Assembly: GCA_016287975.1 (NCBI GenBank)
Contig: JAEEXV010000335.1
Location: forward strand, 1-11,412
Reading direction: 5' to 3'
Length of the DNA stretch: 11,412 nt
Origin: Lentisphaeria bacterium
GTDB lineage: Bacteria; Verrucomicrobiota; Lentisphaeria; Oligosphaerales; Oligosphaeraceae
Part shown: positions 6,969-11,412 of the stretch, piece after piece
Position numbering within the stretch: the stretch's first letter is position 1
Layout: each line of letters opens with the position of its first letter
Made by a program: the position numbers and the translations under genes
The notes under the pieces: model-generated
What the model was told of the DNA's origin: nothing
The model's input: the letters and a program-made list of their open reading frames with translations, nothing else
Database searches by the model: none

Positions 6969-8243
6969 ATGTCGCCGTGGTTCGTCGCCCTGCTCGACCT
7001 CTTCCTGGTCTATTTCTTCTTCGGGGACACCATCCTCGACTGGGTGCTGCCCAGGTCGCTCAACGCGCGGCGCCAGGCGCGGCAGCTCCGCAGGCAACTC
7101 AAAGGGCGTCTCCACCGCGACCGCGACATCCTCGCCCCGCAGCACATCGCAGGCTACGAGGCCGCCATCGCGCGCTGCGACGCCGCCTTCGCCACCTACA
7201 ACGACGGCGGCAAGGCCATCGCCGCGCTCCTGAGCGACCTCGCCGACGACGGCAAACTCGCCGCCGCCCTGCCCGCGCCGCGCCGCCCGCGCTGGCTCAT
7301 CGCGAACCTGGAGGTCGTCGTCGTCTCCGTCGGCGTCGCCTTCGGCATCCGCTCGCTACTGCTGCAGCCCTTCAAGATCCCCACTGGCTCGATGCAGCCG
7401 ACCCTCTGGGGCATCCACTACGTCGCCAACGACGGCGCCATGCCCGCCCATCCAGGCGCCGTGCGGCGGTTCCTCGACTACTGCAACTTCTCCCGCCGCT
7501 ACTTCAAGGTGACCGCGCCCGAGGAACTGATCCTGGATTCGGTCGAGCCCGCCCCCTCCAAGCCGCTCTTCCCGAACTCCTACATCGGCTACGCGACCGC
7601 CACGGGCGGACGCGGGCGCTTCCTCGTCCCCGCCGCCCCCGAGGACGCCCAGAAACTGCTCCACGAACTGATGCTCCGCCGCGGCCCCGCCACCGCCCCC
7701 AACGACCACCCGCTCCATTTCCAGGCGGACGAGGTCATCTTCGACGGCGCCATGGAATCTGGCGACCACCTCTTCGTCAACCGCCTCACCCTCGCCTACC
7801 ACGAACCCAGACGCGGCGACATCGCCGTCTTCAGCACCAACGGCATCACCTACAACGGCCAGCCCCTGCTCGGAGACTACTACATCAAGCGACTCGTCGG
7901 CCTCCCTGGAGACACCCTCGTCATCCGCAAACGCCGCCTCCTCGTCAGGCCCGTCGGCGAAACGGAGTTCCGCCCCCTCGACCAGTACCACCCCGCCTTC
8001 GCCCGCATCGCCTCGCTGCAAAACGGCTACCACGGGCACTCCGCCCGCCCCGACGCCATGCTCCTCCACCACGAAGGCGACGAATACACCGTCCCCGCAG
8101 GCCACTATTTCATGCTCGGCGACAACACCGACAACAGCCTCGATTCCCGCTACTGGGGCCCCGTCCCCCGCGCCAATCTCGCGGGCTCCCCCTGCTTCAT
8201 CTGGTGGCCCTTCGGCAAGCACTTCGGCACGGGGACCAACTGA
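6969..8243 (+). CDS. lepB: Signal peptidase I (LepB) with a large insertion
   Basis: 424 residues. It cleaves signal peptides from exported proteins at the outer face of the inner membrane. ATG at 6969, one base after the lepA stop, with GAGGAG 10 bases upstream, so translation is coupled. A first hydrophobic segment lies at 3-27 and a second at 110-130, with a basic, helical cytoplasmic stretch between them. Catalytic Ser141 is in PTGSMQPTL, catalytic Lys307 in YYIKRLVGLPGD, box C is GDHLFVNRL (265-273), and box E is GDNTDNSLDSRYWG (385-398). Ser and Lys are 166 residues apart; in E. coli LepB the distance is about 55. The extra 110 or so residues (about 150-262) form an unrecognised insertion in the periplasmic domain. 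All catalytic residues are present, so it should be active. Confidence 0.96.
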   Translation: MSPWFVALLDLFLVYFFFGDTILDWVLPRSLNARRQARQLRRQLKGRLHRDRDILAPQHIAGYEAAIARCDAAFATYNDGGKAIAALLSDLADDGKLAAALPAPRRPRWLIANLEVVVVSVGVAFGIRSLLLQPFKIPTGSMQPTLWGIHYVANDGAMPAHPGAVRRFLDYCNFSRRYFKVTAPEELILDSVEPAPSKPLFPNSYIGYATATGGRGRFLVPAAPEDAQKLLHELMLRRGPATAPNDHPLHFQADEVIFDGAMESGDHLFVNRLTLAYHEPRRGDIAVFSTNGITYNGQPLLGDYYIKRLVGLPGDTLVIRKRRLLVRPVGETEFRPLDQYHPAFARIASLQNGYHGHSARPDAMLLHHEGDEYTVPAGHYFMLGDNTDNSLDSRYWGPVPRANLAGSPCFIWWPFGKHFGTGTN

Positions 8244-8244
8244 T

Positions 8245-8282
8245 CCCGCCGACAGCGGGTTCCGTGACAGGCCATCCTGGCC
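8245..8282. other. Two short hairpins in the lepB-lipoprotein gap
   Basis: CCCGC-CGACA-GCGGG at 8245-8259 and GGCCA-TCC-TGGCC at 8270-8282. Neither is followed by a T-run. They may pause transcription or stabilise the lepA-lepB mRNA end, and they leave it open whether the next gene is in the same operon. Confidence 0.35.
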
Positions 8283-8319
8283 CCGATTCCCGACGCCCGC
8301 CCCCTTTGCCCCAGCCACC

Positions 8320-10254
8320 ATGAAAACCGCCATGCGCCGCTTCTTCCCGATTCTCGCATTGCTTTTCGTGCTCGCCGCCACCCCTGGCTGCGTCTCCCCC
8401 GAGCGACTCTTCAACCTCACCCCCATGGGAGACGGAGATCCCAAGGATACCGTCAACCTCTGGCCGCTCTACTACTCCAACGGCGAAGCCATCTCCGTTC
8501 TCTGGCCCGTATTCGACGCCGATGCGGACGGCTTCGCCCTCCGCCCCCTGCTCTTCAGGGACGGCCATGAATGGGGCCTCCTCTGGCCCGTCTGCGACTT
8601 CGACCGACACTATTTCCGCCTGCTCACCCTCGTCGTCCACAAACACTCCCTCGACGATGTCCTCACAGGCGGCATCATCCCCCTCTTCTGGATCCATCCG
8701 AAGGGCCCAAAGACCGACCACCACTTCTACCAGTTCCTGCTCGCCTACAAATCCGACGACGGCTGGGGCATCTTCCCCCTTCTCAACCACGACCAGGACC
8801 ACAGCTACTGCTTCCCGCTCTACTATTACGACCGCGACGACCAGTCCCTGCTGACCCCCGTCAGCTACACCTCCAAGGGCCTCAACTACATCACCCTCGC
8901 CTGGTGGGACCGCGACGACAAGACCTGGGGCGTCTTCCCGTTCTGCCGCTTCGGCGACGACTGGAGCTACTGCCTCAACTGGTGGCGCAACTCCGAAAGC
9001 ACTGGCCTCTTCCCGCTCTACGCGAAGACGAAGGCGCTCACCCTCGTCGGCCCCGTCTGGTGGCACCCCAAGGCCTGGGGCGTATTCCCGTTCTGCCGCT
9101 TCGGCGACGACTGGAGCTACTGCCTCAACTGGTGGCACACCCCCAGCAGCACGGGGATCTTCCCGTTCTACATCCACAGCGACTCCTTCCACGCCGTCGG
9201 CCCCGTCTGGTGGGACAAGGGGATCCTGGGCCTCTTCCCGCTCTTCCACTGGTCCGAAAACGACAAGTTCATTCTGCTCTACTCCTCCAAGCACAACCCG
9301 TCGAAGGACCAGACCTACACCATGCTCCTGCCGATCTTCAACAGCGAGCGCACCAAGACCAGCCACTCCGTCGGCATTCTCTTCCACCTCCTCGGAGGCT
9401 ATCGGGTCGCCACCGTGCCGCCGCCGCAATGGAACGCCCCGCCCCCGAGCCTGGATGCCCCCCAGGCCAGGCGCGAAGTCTCCTTCGACTGGCTCTGCTT
9501 CCTCGGCAAATCCACCCGCGGCCCCTACGGGGAAAACGGCGTCAGGCGCTATCTGCGCACCTTCCCGTTCTTCTCGTATGAGCGCGGCGCCCCTGGGACT
9601 TCCCAGCGCCAGCGCCAGCCCGCCGAGTTCATCCGACACGACGCCCTCTGCGGCGCCCTCTGGAACTACAACCATTCCGTCAACTACCGCTGGAAGTCGT
9701 CTGGCCCAGAGCGGAAATGCACCAGGCTTGCCAGCCAGCTGGACAGATGCCGCCGCGCCCTCGACGCCGCCATGGTCCAGGGAAAAACGCAAAGCGCCGA
9801 GCAGTTGTCGCGCCATCTCAGGGAACTCAACGAACTGTGCCAGGAACTGGAACTGGAGCCGCTCCCGCAACTGACCCGCGAAAGCCTCGACACCCTCGAA
9901 CAAGACCTCCTCCGCAAATACCCGATGACCCGCCGCGAAAAACGCTCGTTCGGCATGCTCCTCGACCTCGTCGACTACGAGCGCGACGACGAGAAAACCG
10001 ACTTCCGACTGCTCTGGGGCGCGCTCTTCCGCAGCAAGCAGGAACACGACCGCTCGGAGACGAGTTTCCTGTGGCGCGGCTACCGCAAGGTCGCCACCCC
10101 GAAATACACCAGCCTCCACGTATTCCCCTTCATCTCGCGCTACGAAAACCACGAGCAGCACACCACCGTATCCTCCTTCGGCTGGCGCCTCTTCCGCCGC
10201 GAGACCTCCCCCCAGGGCAGCAAGCTCTGGCTTTTCTTCATCCCCTTCCAATGA
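8320..10254 (+). CDS. Large lipoprotein with W-G-x-F-P repeats, unknown function
   Basis: 644 residues. The N-terminus has basic residues, a hydrophobic run and ATPGC, giving a probable lipid-modified Cys24; the lipobox is imperfect (Thr at -3, Pro at -2). ATG 8320 or 8332 could start it; neither has a clear ribosome site. Residues 45-310 are built from aromatic units of the type WG(I/V/L)FP(L/F), such as DGWGIFPLLNHDQD, TWGVFPFCRFGDDW, STGLFPLYAKT and ILGLFPLFHW, suggesting short beta strands in a repeated, perhaps propeller-like, fold. Two adjacent 50-residue units (202-251 and 252-301) are nearly identical at their starts. A charged, leucine-rich helical segment spans about 465-533, and FPF/FFIPF units return at the end. 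Not recognised as a characterised family. Probably faces the periplasm or sits in the outer membrane. Its stop overlaps a possible upstream start of the next gene (ATGA). Confidence 0.88.
   Translation: MKTAMRRFFPILALLFVLAATPGCVSPERLFNLTPMGDGDPKDTVNLWPLYYSNGEAISVLWPVFDADADGFALRPLLFRDGHEWGLLWPVCDFDRHYFRLLTLVVHKHSLDDVLTGGIIPLFWIHPKGPKTDHHFYQFLLAYKSDDGWGIFPLLNHDQDHSYCFPLYYYDRDDQSLLTPVSYTSKGLNYITLAWWDRDDKTWGVFPFCRFGDDWSYCLNWWRNSESTGLFPLYAKTKALTLVGPVWWHPKAWGVFPFCRFGDDWSYCLNWWHTPSSTGIFPFYIHSDSFHAVGPVWWDKGILGLFPLFHWSENDKFILLYSSKHNPSKDQTYTMLLPIFNSERTKTSHSVGILFHLLGGYRVATVPPPQWNAPPPSLDAPQARREVSFDWLCFLGKSTRGPYGENGVRRYLRTFPFFSYERGAPGTSQRQRQPAEFIRHDALCGALWNYNHSVNYRWKSSGPERKCTRLASQLDRCRRALDAAMVQGKTQSAEQLSRHLRELNELCQELELEPLPQLTRESLDTLEQDLLRKYPMTRREKRSFGMLLDLVDYERDDEKTDFRLLWGALFRSKQEHDRSETSFLWRGYRKVATPKYTSLHVFPFISRYENHEQHTTVSSFGWRLFRRETSPQGSKLWLFFIPFQ
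8923..9222 (+). repeat. In-frame tandem duplication, two 150-bp units inside the lipoprotein gene
   Basis: Units 8923-9072 and 9073-9222 are exactly 150 bases (50 codons) each. About 50 bases from 8935 and from 9085 are identical at the nucleotide level, while the second half of each unit has diverged in both sequence and residues. The identical block encodes FPFCRFGDDWSYCLNWW. The pattern fits a duplication with later gene conversion or strong selection on the first half. Confidence 0.85.
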
Positions 10255-10298
10255 CTTCGGTCCCCGAAGCCGCAACCAACACACAACCACCAGACACC

Positions 10299-11201
10299 AT
10301 GAAAAACATCGGAATGATCGGGCTGGACACCAGCCATGTCGTCGGCCTCAACCAGGAATTCAACCACCCCGAAAGCCCCGAATACCTCGGCGGCGCCGCA
10401 CGCATCGTCAAGGCTTTCCCAGGCGGCAGCCAACTCACCTCCGTCAGCCGCGACCGCGTCGCCAACTATACCAGACAACTCGCCGACGACGGCATCCAGA
10501 TGGTCGGCTCCATCGCCGACCTCGCCGACATGGACGCCTTCATCATGACCAGCGTCGACGGACGCCAGCACCTCGAGCAGTTCCAGGCGCTCCTCCCCTT
10601 CGGAAAGCCCGTCTTCATCGACAAGCCCCTCACCTGCAGCTACGCCGAGGCCGTCGAGATCTTCCGCCTCGCCAAGGAGCACAACGTCCCCGTCATGAGC
10701 TGCTCCTCCGTCCGCTACATGCCGCCCATCGACGCGCCGATCCCCGACTACTACGGCAAGATCCTCGCCGCCACCACCTACGCCCCGATGACCATCCTGC
10801 CCGACTATCCAGGCTACTTCTGGTACGGCATCCACGCCACCGAACTGCTCTACTCCATCCTCGGCATCGGCTGCGCCACCGTCCGCGCCCTCCAGCACGG
10901 CGAATTCAACCAGCTCGTCGGACATTGGGCCGATGGACGCCTCGGCACCGCCCAGGGCAACGGCAAACGCTACCGCTACGCCGCCATGGTCTCCTGCGAA
11001 CGCGGCATCATCGCACGCGTCAACGACCCAGGCCTCCCCGCGAAAAAGTGCTTCGCCGTCAAGATGCTGGACTTCCTCCTGACTGGAAACAGCCCCGTCC
11101 CAGCCGAAGACACCCTCGAAATCATGGCCTTCCTCGAAGCCGCCAACCGCTCCCTCGCCGAAGGATCCCGAGAAGTCGCCCTCGACGAAGTGCGCAAATA
11201 A
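10299..11201 (+). CDS. Gfo/Idh/MocA family oxidoreductase with a GLDTSHV N-terminus
   Basis: 300 residues from ATG 10299 (MKNIGMIGLDTSHV). An alternative ATG at 10251 overlaps the previous stop as ATGA and would add 16 polar residues; the Rossmann strand starting at residue 3 favours 10299, although no ribosome site is visible before it. The N-terminal half is a dinucleotide-binding fold, with VFIDKPL at 105-111 (the family EKP-type motif, Lys109) and PVMSCSSVRY at 131-140. A C-terminal beta-sheet domain begins near 150; YGIHATELLY (176-185) carries a likely catalytic His179. The usual G-x-G-x-x-G loop is replaced by GLDTSH, so cofactor binding may differ. Substrate probably a sugar or cyclitol, by family; unknown here. 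No further gene follows in the window. Confidence 0.87.
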   Translation: MKNIGMIGLDTSHVVGLNQEFNHPESPEYLGGAARIVKAFPGGSQLTSVSRDRVANYTRQLADDGIQMVGSIADLADMDAFIMTSVDGRQHLEQFQALLPFGKPVFIDKPLTCSYAEAVEIFRLAKEHNVPVMSCSSVRYMPPIDAPIPDYYGKILAATTYAPMTILPDYPGYFWYGIHATELLYSILGIGCATVRALQHGEFNQLVGHWADGRLGTAQGNGKRYRYAAMVSCERGIIARVNDPGLPAKKCFAVKMLDFLLTGNSPVPAEDTLEIMAFLEAANRSLAEGSREVALDEVRK

Positions 11202-11206
11202 GACAC

Positions 11207-11412
11207 CCCGATAGTGGTTGCTACGGCGGCCCCGCCGTGGCGGGCCGCTGGGCAAACCAGCCCCCGCCGTTCCGTGGCGGGCTCCCGATAGTGGTTGCCA
11301 CGGCGGCCCCGCCGTGGCGGGCCGCTGTGCAAACCAGCCCCCGCCGTTCCGTGGCGGGCTCCCGATAGTGGTTGCCACGGCGGCCCCGCCGTGGCGGGCC
11401 GCTGGGCAAACC
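11207..11412. repeat. 77-bp tandem repeat array, at least 2.7 units, runs off the window
   Basis: Units start at 11207, 11284 and 11361 with an exact 77-base period; the third is cut by the window edge. Each unit holds the hairpin core GCCACGGCG-GCCC-CGCCGTGGC (a one-base variant in unit 1), then CCCGCC-N7-GGCGGG as a second stem. Units differ at only two positions (11222 and 11328 compared with the others). It begins 6 bases after the oxidoreductase stop. The core is the same stem as the repeats at 626-647 and 734-755. No spacers separate the units, so it is not a CRISPR array. Confidence 0.88.

Noticed and set aside
8197..10290. Long minus-strand open frame (697 residues) antisense to the lipoprotein gene
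   Set aside because: Biased Glu/Val/Ala composition with no motifs; the opposite strand has a signal peptide and clear repeats, so this is a codon shadow.
11207..11412. CRISPR array
   Set aside because: Units are contiguous 77-bp copies with no variable spacers and no cas genes nearby.

Overview
The window is GC-rich and bacterial, with compact coupled operons, several lipoproteins, and intergenic repeat islands (runs of GGGACTTGG type and of TGTGAAATC type). A DUF3568-like lipoprotein, a Gfo/Idh/MocA oxidoreductase with a GLDTSHV N-terminus, and a signal peptidase I with a large insert suggest the PVC superphylum, perhaps Lentisphaerae or a relative. That placement rests on gene style only and is moderately uncertain.

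Layout, left to right: (1) the 3' end of mutY on the + strand; (2) about 300 bases without a gene, holding an inverted pair of a 22-base hairpin repeat; (3) a six-gene minus-strand operon, read from 4230 down to 880: a DapA/NAL-type aldolase, a small cysteine-rich protein resembling the L-2-amino-thiazoline-4-carboxylate hydrolase family, then four tandem paralogues of a 158-176 residue cysteine-rich protein, joined by three successive ATGA stop/start overlaps; (4) a 412-base divergent intergenic region with a terminator-like hairpin in the operon leader, paired TTGCGCAA palindromes and two simple-repeat islands; (5) a + strand series: a small lipoprotein, a strong hairpin, lepA and lepB one base apart, a large lipoprotein built from W-G-x-F-P repeats, and a Gfo/Idh/MocA oxidoreductase; (6) a 77-bp tandem repeat running off the right edge, whose core hairpin matches the pair in (2).

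The most unusual gene content is the minus-strand operon. Four paralogues keep six cysteines at identical positions, including a C-x3-C-x2-C cluster, and are co-translated with a Schiff-base aldolase. I infer a multi-subunit metal- or thiol-dependent enzyme or carrier working on the aldolase product; the reaction is unknown.

The most unusual signal that is not a gene: reading the whole window I found no CCGG tetranucleotide, although base composition predicts on the order of a hundred. Codons before Gly switch from C-ending to T- or A-ending (CCT GG, ACT GG, TCT GG) where CCGG would otherwise form. This suggests a CCGG-specific methyltransferase or restriction system in the host.
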